A stretch of 64,000 bases of DNA from Lotus japonicus (Eukaryota; Streptophyta; Magnoliopsida; Fabales; Fabaceae): assembly GCF_012489685.1 (NCBI RefSeq), contig NC_080046.1, forward strand, positions 62,945,984 to 63,009,983, given 5' to 3'. The position numbers and the translations under genes are program-made. The notes beneath the pieces are model-generated. The model was not told where the DNA came from. It did not search any database and saw nothing but the letters and a program-made list of their open reading frames with translations. Shown here piece by piece: positions 35,290 through 47,879 of the stretch; positions within the stretch are counted from its first letter, which is position 1, and each line of letters begins with the position of its first letter.

Positions 35290-36444
35290 ATGTGTTCTCT
35301 CCGTGCAGATCAGATCTACCCAGACCCAGATGCCTTCGGATTCGGAATCGGAATCGGAATCGACCACTTCGATCGCCTCCCTGACTCTCTCCTCCTCCTC
35401 GTCTTCAACAAGATCGCCGACGTCAAAGCCCTAGGTCGCTGCTGCGTCGTTTCCCGCCGCTTCCACACCCTCGTCCCTCAAGTCGAAAACGTCGTCGTTC
35501 GCGTCGACTGCGTCATCTCCGACGACGACTCATCTTCCTCCTCCGCCGCCTCCGACAAATCCCGCGGCCCCTTCTGGAACCTCCTCCGCCTCGTCTTCGG
35601 CGGCATCGCCAAACCCATCCAGACTCTGGGTCAGTTCCTGGGTCCAAAGAGAGCTTCCTCGTCTTCCTCCTCCTCGCCGCTTGCAGTTGGGAGTGAAGAC
35701 GACGGCGACGGCGGCGTCACCCACCACTCCCCGACGCAGGTTTTGAAGAATTTCAACGAGATTCGGTTGCTCCGGATCGAGCTTCCTAGTGGGGAGTTAG
35801 GGATAGAGGATGGGGTTTTGTTGAAGTGGAGAGCTGATTATGGTTCAACTTTGGACAATTGTGTGATTCTAGGTGCGTCTTCAGTGTCTCACCCTAAGTC
35901 GCAAGATGGTAATAGAGTTGATGCTGCTGCTGCTTCGTGTGGTAGTGATGACAATGGAAGCATACCTGATTCGTTTTACACAAATGGGGGTCTCAAATTG
36001 CGGGTTGTTTGGACGATTAGCTCGTTGATTGCTGCATCTGCTAGGCATTACTTGCTGCAACCCATCATTTCAGAGCACAGGACTTTGGATCATTTGGTGT
36101 TGACAGATGCTGATGGTCAGGGAGTGTTGTATATGAATAGGGACCAGCTTGAGGAGCTGAGGGTGAAGCCGCTTTCGGCTTCGTCTGCGTCGAAGAGGAC
36201 TCTTGTCCCTGCTCTTAATATGAGGCTTTGGTATGCACCCCACTTGGAGTTGCCTGATGGGGTTGTGTTGAAAGGTGCTACTCTTGTTGCAATTAGACCC
36301 AGTGAGCAGTCCCCTGCTACCTCAGCGAAGAAGGAAGCTTCGGATTTGTCTTGGGTGTCAACAGCATTTGAGGAGCCTTATAGGACAGCAGCCACAATGC
36401 TAGTGAAGAGGAGGACTTATTGCCTTGAGATGAACTCCTTCTGA
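35290..36444 (+). CDS. F-box protein (At4g18380/At1g30200/At5g46170 group)
   Basis: Encodes 384 residues in one exon. The F-box (Phe-Asp-Arg-Leu-Pro-Asp-Ser-Leu-Leu, then Val-Ser-Arg-Arg-Phe, ending near Val-Val-Val-Arg-Val-Asp) spans about residues 26-72 and should bind the SKP1/ASK adaptor of an SCF ubiquitin ligase. It is followed by Ser-rich and Asp/Gly-rich low-complexity loops. The conserved C-terminal half lacks Kelch, LRR or WD repeats, which is typical of this plant-only group. The target protein is unknown. The first part of the gene is markedly GC-rich compared with its surroundings. The frame extends 21 codons further upstream without an ATG, so Met at 35290 is the start. An uORF precedes it and a likely 3'-UTR intron follows. 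Its position beside TCP2 matches Arabidopsis chromosomes 4 and 1. Confidence 0.9.
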   Translation: MCSLRADQIYPDPDAFGFGIGIGIDHFDRLPDSLLLLVFNKIADVKALGRCCVVSRRFHTLVPQVENVVVRVDCVISDDDSSSSSAASDKSRGPFWNLLRLVFGGIAKPIQTLGQFLGPKRASSSSSSSPLAVGSEDDGDGGVTHHSPTQVLKNFNEIRLLRIELPSGELGIEDGVLLKWRADYGSTLDNCVILGASSVSHPKSQDGNRVDAAAASCGSDDNGSIPDSFYTNGGLKLRVVWTISSLIAASARHYLLQPIISEHRTLDHLVLTDADGQGVLYMNRDQLEELRVKPLSASSASKRTLVPALNMRLWYAPHLELPDGVVLKGATLVAIRPSEQSPATSAKKEASDLSWVSTAFEEPYRTAATMLVKRRTYCLEMNSF

Positions 36445-37560
36445 TGCTTTGTGGTTGGCTGGTTGGATCGAAAGGTATAGATTTCCTTACAATTGTTGCT
36501 ACAATCTTGTATTTTACTGCTTAGTCCTTCAACTGTTCAACTTGATATAGAAATGGAGTTGTGATCTTGTTTTTGTGCTAAACAAGTTACTGTTGAATGT
36601 TAACTTTCATGTTGCTAAGGATCATTGCATGATAGATTGTTGAATTGCCATGCTTGAAATAACTGTAAGTCTAACCTGAGTGTGTGTCTGCCTGCTAACT
36701 GAATCTGCTTTTGTCCTGTTGTCCAAATATGTTCCTTTGGTACGATTTTCTCAGGTTAGGTTTGGGACTAATTTTCTTTCCCGTGCGTTGCAAGTTCTTA
36801 ATTCTAAGAGCTCTTCATTGCTACACTTCAACTTTATGTTAAATTCTGTTGTAGTAATAGCTTCTATATGATGTATCTGTTATAGAATGCAGTGTGTGCC
36901 ATGTTATGTCGTTCGATTGGGATATTGTGTGGAATGCCTATTTCCTTGTGCTTTGAGGCTTGCTTATCCAGGGTTTCTGGGGACTTGTCTAGATTTACCT
37001 TGAATTTCCCTCACTGTTATTTGGTTTCTATGTTATGATTGTTCCCTGATTCATGTTATTAGATTCTTTGAATTTAGCACTACTAACCATTGTTCCTTCT
37101 TTCAAAGTTCTAAACTCTTATTTGCTGATAATGAAAATTTCAGGGAATGCCGAATCATTTGATAATCGGGGAACGCTAAGTTCCTCATAGAAGGAATCAG
37201 AAACACAAATTTTCTTTGGGCATATACATCAAGTGGAAGCAGTTGGGCCAACTAAATCTTGCTCTTTCCAGCTTCTGAAACTGTGGCCCGCATTTGAGTA
37301 GTTATTAAAAGAGCTGAAAATCATTCACCTATCTTGCGTGGACCGAAAACTGAATGCATCTGCTGGTTTTTTAATATGAGGCAATGCTGATATTGTAAGA
37401 GCTTTGAGTTTGTAGTCATCTGCCTTCTAAAGGTCTCCCTCTGTGAATATTCTAGGTATCAGTTTGGTTTGCCTTTGTGATATATATTTCTCAAGTTAAA
37501 CGAGCAATGTACTTTTGCTTTTGTAATTTTAAATAACTTGTGGATGAGAGTCAATCATAC
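36445..37560 (+). other. 3' untranslated region of the F-box gene with probable intron
   Basis: Thirty bases after the stop, AAAG is followed by GTATAG (donor at 36475). A pyrimidine-rich acceptor ending in atttcag closes at 37143. Splicing would remove about 670 bases of non-coding sequence. This is based on consensus sites only. Confidence 0.4.
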
Positions 37561-38610
37561 CATGCATACTTGTTCCTGTTTGAAGTTTTGTTGTAGCTAA
37601 AGTGAATCATATTAGTATTTCCCAAGTTACTCATGAGAATTTGTTAAACAATTAAGGAGCTGAAAGTCTTGACTTTCTTAATATGCGACTTTGTAAGCTG
37701 ATTTTGATTTCACACCAGTACAAAACCCTTTGTTTTTTGAAATTCAAAACCCATTCTTAATAGATCAAAATCATAGATGTTAATAAAAGTGTATGTTTAT
37801 TAAATTATTACGATCAAATTTTATACTAAAAATTTGTGAAAGTTATATTTATGAATGTTATCATTAAAAGTAATTAATAGATACATATTTTCTATTTTTG
37901 TTACATTAGGCCTACTGATGGAATACTGGATTAAGTGATACATTATTGATTCTTCAGCTTAATGATCTTGAGTTTGAGTTGTGTGAATGGAAAAAAAAGC
38001 TTATAAATTTGAGTAATGTGAACTTCAAATGATTTTAATAAAATATTGAACAAACAGACCTTATTTCCTTAGATAACAGAGTTCTAGCCAAACCTATGTT
38101 AAGCCTAATTTAGCTTAGTTGTTAAGCTATTTAAAAAGCATGGCAAGCTGTATTGAATTATTAATTGAGAATAGCTGTTTTAGGGTATTTAAAGCAGTGG
38201 CTGTAACGCAACTTATAAAGCAAATGGAGTCCAGTGTAAGCAGAAAATTAGCCAGGCACAGTTAGTGGACGTTGCTGGTTGGTAACTGCTACTATATGCA
38301 ATGTTGCAGGTCCATCAAATTGGTTTCTTTAAAGTTCACATGGTATCATGTACACAGTTGCCACATCGTGTCAAAACTCCATGCTTTTATTTTGAGGTGG
38401 ATGGTCCCCCAGGGGCAGGTAGCAGAATTAATAACAGGCTAAGCATTTGTACTCCAAAACTACTTAAGCATGTTATATAACTCCTACCATTATAGCTGCA
38501 AATTTATATTAGTGGATCTGTCTACGAGGGAACTTAGGGAAAACAAATCTAAGAGTTATAGTCTAGGCTGCTAACAAAAAAAAGGCAACTAAGAAACAAT
38601 TACAGTATAG
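37561..38610. other. Intergenic, nothing recognised
   Basis: AT-rich with no open frame of note and no bounded repeat seen. Confidence 0.5.
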
Positions 38611-38617
38611 GCTAGGA

Positions 38618-38846
38618 AACTACAAGAAACTCCCTATTTTGTGCCGGCTTTGCGCTTTGGACCGACGTTAAGTAGACAAAAGCCGATCCCAATGTTGATT
38701 TAGTGTCAGTTTAACCAACTCTAGGTTGACACAACTCACCCGTGACTTTTTTTAACGTTTTACGTCGATGTAGCCGACGTTAAAGAGCGAAAAGTAGTGT
38801 AAAGAAAATCCTAATATTTTATTATAAAATGTATATTTCTTGTAGT
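38618..38846. mobile_element. CACTA-type MITE, about 229 bp
   Basis: The right end tttcttgtagtg is the reverse complement of the canonical CACTACAAGAAA terminus. The left end aactacaagaaa matches it with the first base changed. Subterminal ccgacgttaa words occur near both ends. The flanks gga/gaa would be the 3-bp target duplication with one change. Confidence 0.75.
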
Positions 38847-38849
38847 GGA

Positions 38850-41800
38850 AGAAGCTACCAATTGCATGCTTGAATAAGATTCTATTTTTTCATAATTAAT
38901 TTTAACACTCTGAAACTACTTATTTAAATATTATGTCGAAATTGATTTTATAGAATGATTTTCAAGCATACACTAATATTAACTTATTTGGAGAGAAATG
39001 ATTGTAAAATTGTAATACATCTTACTGAGTGCACTTCGCTATAAATGACAAGGACATCTTTTAGTAAATTCAGGTACCTGTCTGGTAACCTAAGTTCAGG
39101 TTTTATATATTTAATTATATTTGTAATGATGTTGTTCTTATATGATTAGAGAAATCACCCTTATAATATGTAATGTAACAGCCTAAAGTACTAAAGCACA
39201 TATATCCTTTGTTTATGATCACAACGAGAACTCAACAGCCTCCACCCCTTCATACAAGCTCCATGGCCTAGCTCTATTTTACCCTCAAACATAGTTTTAC
39301 TGTAATATTTGTTGTTAAGGCTTGATGCTTCTTGCATATAGATAACGTTTAGGTTTACCTTTTCTATTGATATTTACTGATTTTTTTTTGTTACATGATA
39401 TTTACAGATTGGAGTAAATGAACTTCAACTAAGAAAATTTCCTCTTGTGCTCCTAATCATTATTATTATTGTTATTAGAATAAATTGATGTCATTAATGA
39501 GTATACTGCGCATAAATAAAATACCATATTTTCAAACCCAAATGGTTTGTAGAGGAATTTCGTATTTATTTAACAGGTTATAGGTTCAAGCTCCGCTCGT
39601 CCCTTTAGGATGATGTAAATGTAAACCTATTGTAATTTTGTAAGTATTTTTTTAGCTTGAAAATTTCATTGCAGCATCTCTTCACCCTAACATTTTTCTT
39701 GATGAAAAAGAAACATATTTTCAACTTACACATGTAGATGGGTCAAGCCATAAATAAAAAGTTGTTTCTTAAGGTATTAATTGATAAAAGTTGGTTGATA
39801 GAAAATGCATTTGAAGGCAGGAGAATGAGGAGATGTCATGGTCCAGATCGGATAAGACAGCCAATGATGGACACACAGATTGAACAAGTAAGAGAACATC
39901 ATTCAAGGAGGGTGAGCTTATTTTTGAGGCCTTAATTGTTCCAGAAGATGAGTCTTATATTTTGAAAATTGAATTAGTCATTGTCTACAGACAAATTTCC
40001 ATTGATTCCATTATGGACACAACAGAACAGGAAGGGGTGGGTCATAGTTATGCCTGGTCAATTAGACATATATTTTACCTGAATGCGCCTTCTCTTTAAT
40101 TCTTTCAACCATCTATCCAGAAATTAGGAACTTCTGGAAGCAGTCATGGCATCCAACTGTGAGTCTTAAGAGAGACAAAGTCACCATACCATATGATCAA
40201 AAATTGGCTCACCCACGAATCATATTTTTACTCTGTTATGAAAGATGATATAATATATATTATTAATAATATGTTTTTTATGCGTGATTAAAAAAATTAT
40301 TTTAATTTGTGAACCAGATTTTATTGGTCCATGGTAGACAAAGTCTTCAATAAAAGATGTTTTTAAAATTCAAAATAATATAAAAATTAATCATAACTTC
40401 AAGGATAATTTTGGTTTGAATGAAAACTTTGCTGTCTATGTCTTTGTATGTTATACAGCAGAAAGATTGGAAAATATTGTATTTCAACTTCTGATTTATG
40501 ACTTTTATCTTGTGTTGAAGGAAAGGCATTTTCTCAGTTAAGTGTTCATAAATCAACCTGATTCTAACATGTATGGTTAACTTAGAAGAGAAGTCATACT
40601 TATTTTAAAGTAAACATTCTGAAATCTGAAGTTTTATCAGTTTTATTTGATCAATTATTTATTTCCCTGCTGCTAAAGTTTCCTGGCTAACAGAAATTTC
40701 AGGCATTACAGTTGTTGATGACAAGACATGGGTGGTTCCTAGAACCGACCTCTAATTTTCTGTGTTTTTTCAATAATTCACATCAATAATTATTTTATTC
40801 GTTAATTAGCTGTTTCTGCTTCTAGCTTTATCTGTTTGTCACATGATCAGGTACCTTAGCTTTGTACACTTACAATTACAGTCCACGTGAATGAGGTACA
40901 CAAACACAAGCTTGCACACAACAAGAAACAGAGGTTTCTTGCTCAGTCTCTGTAATAATTTCTATAATGTTCCACTTTGTTTTCTCATCACACATGCATT
41001 GTTGATTTTATATACAATTAGTAGCCATATCCCATATTATAATTGAAGATGTTGCCTTCTATTAATTTAATCTATGTATACCTTAGTCTATCATTTTTCT
41101 AAAAAATCCCTGTAAGAGTAGAAGAATCCAAGTGGGGAATAATATTGAAGGACACAGCAAATGGTGAACAAGCCCCCACATGCTCATTTTTATGCCGGCA
41201 GAGTTTGTGACAGAAAGGTAATTGAACCACTGGACAAAAATTAATTAATACACCATTGCTTATAAAATGGAAAAATTATGTTAAGAGGTACATGAGCCAT
41301 TGGAATTATCTAATAATTGAATATACTTTGCATCATTACACTGACATTTTATAGTATTTTTCAGGTGTCACTTTCTTTTTCCCAACCTTAGTAAAATGAC
41401 TACCACCAAAGTTGGTTGGTTAACTTATTTGAGGTTGTTCTAGGTTAAGTAGAAGTCTCAGGTTTGAGCCTTTGTGAATGCAGCCATATTAAGTACTTGG
41501 TAGGGAAAATTTTGTCGTCCACAATGATTCTACCCGACTCGAACAAAATTGCCTCAATAGAAGATACATGTGATTTGAACAAAACAACATTACTAAAATG
41601 ACTGAAGATGGAACTTATTGTTAACTTTTGTGGTTCTGGTTTATGATCTGGTTGGCTGTTTGCAAGAGTTTTCCCTATGACCTTTAATTAGGATGTGGAG
41701 TAATCAATTAAAGTTAAAGCTTAAATTATTAGGTGATATTGTGTGAGAAGAAGAAATTAAATGTAGATTTCTAACATATTATTTTAAAGTTAAAGCCTGA

Positions 41801-43290
41801 ATCATTGCTGATTTAATTAGTTAGTCCATTACAAGAGGGGCTAAGGACTCATTCATTTCTTAATTTCAAGCATCAGCTTCTTTTGATGTCTATGCTAGAA
41901 GATCCTGGAACTGACTGACTTTATTAGCATCTGCTAAGATTTCTTAATGCATCTGCCTTCTCATCTTTTAAAAATGACACCACCCTCTGCAAAGAAAAAT
42001 GTATATTTGAAGATCTTTCTACAATTGATTCTAAAATTAAAATTAATTATGAGAAGTTTTTGTGAATAGTTTTGAGTGTCACACCTGATTCGGAGAAAAA
42101 AGAAGTTGATCCAAACGTGCTAACATGTGTCTCTCTAAGCTTTTGCTTTTTTTTTTTCTTTCTAAGCTAAAGTCTCTCTGTTGTGTCATTTTAAAATTGC
42201 ATTGACTATACTTTTGCATAGCAACAAAAGGTCTGAGAGTAAATTAAAGGTTCAAAGATTCCAGCTGAAGTTAATGCATGGTGAATTGGTGATTCTTTTT
42301 TGCCTCCTTTAAGGATTGTACAGTTTCATGTCCTGTTCTCCTCTTTCTCCACCCAAAGAAATTGTAGTAACTTTGTAAGCACATGCATAAAGAATGCTGG
42401 TACAAATTTTTGTTGTTGTTGGTCGAAACTGATAAAAGTGAAGTTGCACACGAAATAAAGGAAACCAATAAATGAGCAGAGTTCAAGGTTTTGTTTGGTA
42501 GAGAAGATGAAAAAAGAAAGGGAAAAATATGAATAAGAATATTAAATGTGTAAAAGGAGTGTTAGGGGCAAAAGGATGTGTAAACCTGAAGAAAAGCTTG
42601 CTTACTTAACTTGTCCTAACACACCTCTCCAATGTTCTAATGTGAGTATGTGACTATTCTGAGTTGGACTAGAAAAGTAGAAAATAAGTTGAGGTATGGT
42701 AATTAGTGTATAATTTATATATGAAAGATTCAATGGGAATATTATCAATAAAAGTCCCATAATTTTTTACTCCCATCTTTTTACCCCATATAAAATAATG
42801 CACAGTAATTTTGCAAAAGCATGCATAGTTTCTTTGTTTTTTCAGATTTCTCCTTATCCATTATGTGTGCAAAATATCAATTTTTAACAAAATAAAACCA
42901 CATAAAAGGACAAGCAAGTTGTTGTTCAATCTTTAATCAATTAAAGTTTTGGCATTTTTTGACAATTGGGTTTCTCTTTTTGGTCCAAATGACTAGGTCC
43001 ATGATATGCAGCAAAGTTTCAAGTAGTGACTGGCTCACTTTCTTTTTGGGCCACCTGATTCATTATAAATTTTGGTTCTTTTTGGGCTAGAAATGGCACT
43101 AAAGAAGTTGAAATTACACCTCTTTTCTCAACCAACAGTACAGAATACTTCAAAATAATGGTAGAAATCAAAAGAATAAATTCATTCAAGATTCTCTACA
43201 TTTCTCCAAAATACAGTAATCAATCTCCATGCATAAGAAAAAAATATCCAAATACTCAAAGAAATTTAATGCTGCCTCAAAATGATCCAA
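38850..43290. other. Intergenic, about 4.4 kb, nothing recognised
   Basis: AT-rich throughout. The frame at 39738-39935 has no recognisable domain. No RNA gene was identified by eye. Confidence 0.45.
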
Positions 43291-43294
43291 GATA

Positions 43295-43393
43295 TTACAC
43301 TTGATGATTGACAACAACATACCCTCCATTTTGCAGAAGGCAAGCTTGGGACACAGCTTGCTGCTCCAACATTATAGAGGCAGAAGACAATTC
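43295..43393 (-). CDS. Possible 3'-terminal coding exon of an unidentified gene
   Basis: On the minus strand a good acceptor (pyrimidine tract, then ttaaatag) precedes 33 codons ending in TAA. These encode 32 residues beginning Glu-Leu-Ser-Ser-Ala-Ser-Ile-Met-Leu-Glu-Gln-Gln and ending Val-Val-Val-Asn-His-Gln-Val. The composition (amphipathic, Gln/Ala-rich) looks more protein-like than its surroundings. No upstream exon could be linked, and the family is not recognised. It may be chance. Confidence 0.15.
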   Translation of the reverse strand, partial: ELSSASIMLEQQAVSQACLLQNGGYVVVNHQV

Positions 43394-43399
43394 CTATTT

Positions 43400-45880
43400 A
43401 AAGAAAAAAAGACAAACATTAGTAGATGCTTATAGCAAGGAGAGAAGTAGTATAAACAAAGACTGAAACAAAAAATGTGATCATTATCTAGTTTCTACCC
43501 CTTTTCTATCTTATCTTTATAAAAAACTTTATTGTAAGTAATGAAAATCATGACAAACAACATCCTTTCTCATATTGGATCAAGGCACCTAAAGATCATG
43601 AAGGATATTGTTCAAGTGTTTTAACAGTTCACAACCACCAAATAAAACATCATTGCACCATATCTTAACCTAGCAGGAAAAATGGTATATATGCACCCAG
43701 GCAACAAATAAATACACATTTGAAAAATATGTAGAAACATGGCAGCATCTTATTCTCTCAACACAGACATCCTAAGGACCTCAAACCAACCAACATAAAG
43801 TCTAATTTCTGGTTTTACCTCTCATCTATCTATCAACATAAAATCAACTAATCTATGGCTTGGTTAGATTAATTAGTTAGTTCATTTATGGTGTGTGCTT
43901 GTGCATTTCAAAAAATAAATGGTGTGTGTTTGTGAGTACTTAGGGGAGAGAAGGGGAATGCTTTGAGGGAATGGGAGGAGAGGGCATGGGGTAAGCCCTT
44001 CCCTTATCTTCAAATTATAAACCCTCCAATTTGGGGGAACTTCATTAAACAACTAAATTAGGGTCTAGGAGGATTTTAAAAAATTCCTCAAACCCTTACT
44101 TCTCAAAAGAGAGGGAGGGAGATGGGGTCCTCCGTAAGTCATTCTCTTGTTTGGCAGATCCAAATACCCCAAAACTTTGGAGGGTCTTTGAGTGTTTTTG
44201 GAAATACCCCAAACACTTTCTCCCTTCTTAAAAACTTCAAAAACAAAGGCATAAGTCACCCTTTTTTCCTTCTTTTCCCTCCAAAACTTACTCACATACA
44301 CATCTTAAAAGTGATTTAACTCAACACACTTAAGGGCCTGTATCCATATCCTCCATTTTTTTTGAAAGTCATATCCTCCATTTAAAAACAAAGAAACATC
44401 ATGATAAGTAATATTAATAAAGTTTACATTTATTCATACTTCATTTTTTTTTATCTCATTTTCACTTACTTTCACATTTTATCTCTCTTTTCTTTTTTAT
44501 CACATCATCTATCATATCTTTCAATTCTCTTTTTTCTCTTTTTAAGTAAAAGTGTAAGTGGAAATTAATGGCGAAGCAAACTTTACTGTACTAATTTTAT
44601 GGATACATGAGAACAACCCTTTCTCATATAGGGTAAGTAACCAAATTCCAAAAAGGAATAACAAATCTAACCAGAGAAAACATAAACCACACCAAGATAT
44701 GTTGTTCAGCAATAATGATCTGCAACTGAATATATAGTCCACCACCACAAACCCATAAAATATTCAGCAACAAAACCACCAAAAGAGTAGATACCAAACC
44801 ACCTAAGATGAAAAACCAGCAAGTATCAGCTAAGGAAATAGAACGCCCATCTCTTCTCATGTTGCAGCCTAACAAGATCAACTCGTATCATGTCCTCCAC
44901 ATTTAGTTGAAAAATACAGCCACGAGCAAATATAATATACACCACACTCATTCACTAATATACACATATCACAAACCCTCATCCACCCTAATACCCCGCC
45001 TACTCCAGACTTTTTCCTCTCTCCCACACCATCAATCTTGCGTTTCTTCTACATCTCGCCCGCCCCCTTCATCTCCTATATGGCTGTATCCATATCCTCA
45101 ATTTATGGTCATCATTACTTCCTAGCCACTAAAAACCCAACATGAGGCTATCATCATACAATGGGCAAATACTACTTATGTACCTGTTTTTGCTCCATCT
45201 GCACAGGGCCATTCACCTATGACATATACTGTAGCAATTAGAAAATACCATATTAAAAATCTTAGACTATTATAATGATCACTAGCATAATAATCACAAG
45301 CATCAAACCCATGTTGCAACCAACTACTTCCACACCACTAAGTAGGAATCACCTCGGTCTCGTCTTTAAACAATGATTGCAGTCAAATCACCACATGTCA
45401 CCTCCAAAACCGCAACAGCTCTTTCAAAACAATCAGGTTCACGTCCTAGAACTGATTAAGCAGCTTGCATCTCAACTAGTTTCAGAACCTGAACTTGATA
45501 GATTCTTAAAGAGTTGTCGTGATTTTGAAAGTTGCATTTATAGTGGATGAACTGCAATTAATGATTATTAAAAGAAGAAACTGGGGTGGGGTGGAAGTAG
45601 CTAGGTGCATAGTGAGTTCTCCTGTGACCATTATGCTAGTGATCATTATACTAGTGGTTGAGGTTTTAATATAATCTTTTCTAATTGCTGCTATAAATTT
45701 AGTAAAATTGTCATAGGTGAATGTCTTGTTTAGGTGAGGCAAAAGCAAGGTATATAAGTAGTATTTGGCCATTGTAGCTTGGTAGGTTATGTACATTGGG
45801 CCATTGGACTTGTTCTGAACTATATTGTATCTGTGTTTAGCACCTTTTTTTTAATGAATTGTTTGGCCTTTCAAAAAATA
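43400..45880. other. Intergenic, several ORFs but no recognised gene
   Basis: Frames at 44065-44301, 44624-44881 (minus) and 44907-45125 (plus) lack recognisable domains; the second is hydrophobic but AT-rich in origin. Nothing else identified. Confidence 0.4.
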
Positions 45881-45884
45881 CTTC

Positions 45885-46007
45885 AGAGCAACTGCTTATG
45901 GTTTCACAAGACATACTTGGCTAATGGCTGCTCAACATAGAACCAAATTATACCCGAGAGCTCACAAATGCCTCTTTCTTGGCTATGAAACTAGCATCAA
46001 AGATTGA
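45885..46007 (+). pseudogene. Ty1/copia polyprotein fragment
   Basis: A short stretch reads Lys-Leu-Tyr-Pro-Arg-Ala-His-Lys-Cys-Leu-Phe-Leu-Gly-Tyr-Glu-Thr, matching the conserved segment downstream of the copia integrase core (Lys-Leu-x-Pro-Arg-Ala-x-Lys-Cys-x-Phe-Leu-Gly-Tyr). It meets a stop at 46005-46007. No LTRs or other domains are nearby. Confidence 0.6.
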
Positions 46008-46009
46008 GT

Positions 46010-47830
46010 AATGATTCATTTACACATTACTTTTTCTTTTATTTCATTTTCACTCTTTTCTTTCTATCTCTCTCTGCATTTCCTATCTCATCACCTAACA
46101 TATCACATTTTTTTCTCTCTCATTTGTTCATATTTCATGAGGGTGAGATGAAAATGGTATGTGTACAAAGTATTATTGATCAAAGATTACTTACTTCAGT
46201 ATATATATATATACTGATGATCTCACAAGGTATCCTTACTTTATTTCTACAGTGTGGCTTTCCTAGGGGCTAAGGATAGATATGATAGGAGTATCTTTGA
46301 AATTTAGGGAAAGGATTATGAAAGAAAGGTTTAGAGTTTAGACTAGAGCATGCTTGAGGTTACAAGGCGTGGGGCATTACCCACTTTCATACCACCGAAA
46401 AGATAAACTATAGTCACTAGCTAGCATAATTTTCCACTACTTATTTGTCTCTCACACCTAAATCAAGATTTTTTAAGTAGGTCCAAAAACTAGTTAAGAA
46501 TAAACTAATGTATATTCTTTTAGAAAGAACTTATGTACAATTTTTAAGTGAAACATTTCATTCTTTTTCTTTTTTTTAAAGTTGAACCATAAATTAAGAT
46601 ATATACATACACACAAAGTTGAACTAATGTACATGATATGTTGTTTCTATTCACATGTGAGCGGCAACATCAGTATTAGATTCATAAACAAATAATATAT
46701 ATATATATATACACACACACATAAGCTAGTAAATCCTAAAAGTATGATTTTTTTCTTCAATTAAAACTGCTTTTTGTGTGCTTGAAGAGTCGTTCTGGCT
46801 ATGTGCATGGACCTTTCAGCATATGAAATAGCCTTGATGCCAAGTGTGGTCAACCTACCCAACAAAACTTTACATTTACTCTATACTACTATATGCTTAT
46901 ATTTTCCCTCGAAAAAACTGACAATACGCCGCTTAGAATCATGTCATTATGTGTTTGTTGCAGCTCGGGGGAGTGAAATGAACAGAGATTGTATAAAAGC
47001 TATTCTAGAGTTTCGTTTTGGCAGAGTCATTAAGACATTTATTTACCTGAATCACACAATGTAATTACCACAAAATATCTTACACCTGGCCTGTGCCACA
47101 GAGAAGGGGAACCAGGGACAAGGATAGAACAAAAATGGACACAACCAATGGAAAACCCTATTCACGCCAATCCATGCAATGCATGACTAAACAAAAAGAC
47201 AAAAATTAAATAAACAGATCATACATAGCATCCCCTAAAACAATGCTCAGTGGCCATTTTGCTTTATGCTTCCCAAGAAACCCAACGGCTCATGGTATTG
47301 CACACATCACATAAATCCAAGACCACCATCTTTCAAAAACCTAAATAAATGAATAAACCACACACACTCTCTCTCACTGTCTCACACACTCAACCAAATT
47401 ACTATAAAAGTTGTTTATCTTGCGTCCTCCTAGGTTTACCAAGGGCAAAGCATGTAATGGAAAAGGGGTAAAAGGGAAACAAATAGCAAATTAGCTTAGC
47501 TCTCACATGCTAGCTCTCTCAGGCTTGTGCTAATCTATCTTTATAAATCACTAAAATGTTAATTTAAAATTTATTACTATTATCTTTCATGATATATCAT
47601 TCATTACATAAAACATTTCTGCAAATTTTTGGATACTCTCTTTGGCACTGGTGCAAACAGATGTATGTTGCGTTAGTACTGACCTCGAGATATAGTGAGA
47701 ACTCTATGGATTGAAAAAAAGCATTTTCAATTTAGGTTTAACTTGTATCCAAACACACTTAACCATTCACATCTATGAAGCTTAAACAATAAGGAAAAAC
47801 ATGGAAAACATGAAAAATATTTGTTTTTTT
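46010..47830. other. Downstream flank of the TCP gene
   Basis: AT-rich with an (AT)n(AC)n tract near 46694-46722. No gene recognised. The right part may contain TCP 3' untranslated sequence. Confidence 0.45.
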
Positions 47831-47879
47831 CTTACCAGGAAGAAGATAGGAAGAAGAGAAATGTGATCATCCAGGAACA
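47780..47879 (-). other. TCP 3' untranslated region with a possible splice donor
   Basis: Forty-three bases after the stop, the minus strand reads TTCCTG then GTAAGAAA (donor at 47835/47836), a strong consensus. No acceptor could be fixed downstream. Confidence 0.3.

Noticed and set aside
39575..39605. ggttcaagctccgctc, tRNA T-arm-like
   Set aside because: No acceptor stem, D-arm or anticodon arm at the right spacing.
44624..44881. 85-codon hydrophobic minus-strand frame
   Set aside because: AT-rich sequence gives hydrophobic codons; no conserved pattern or partner exon.
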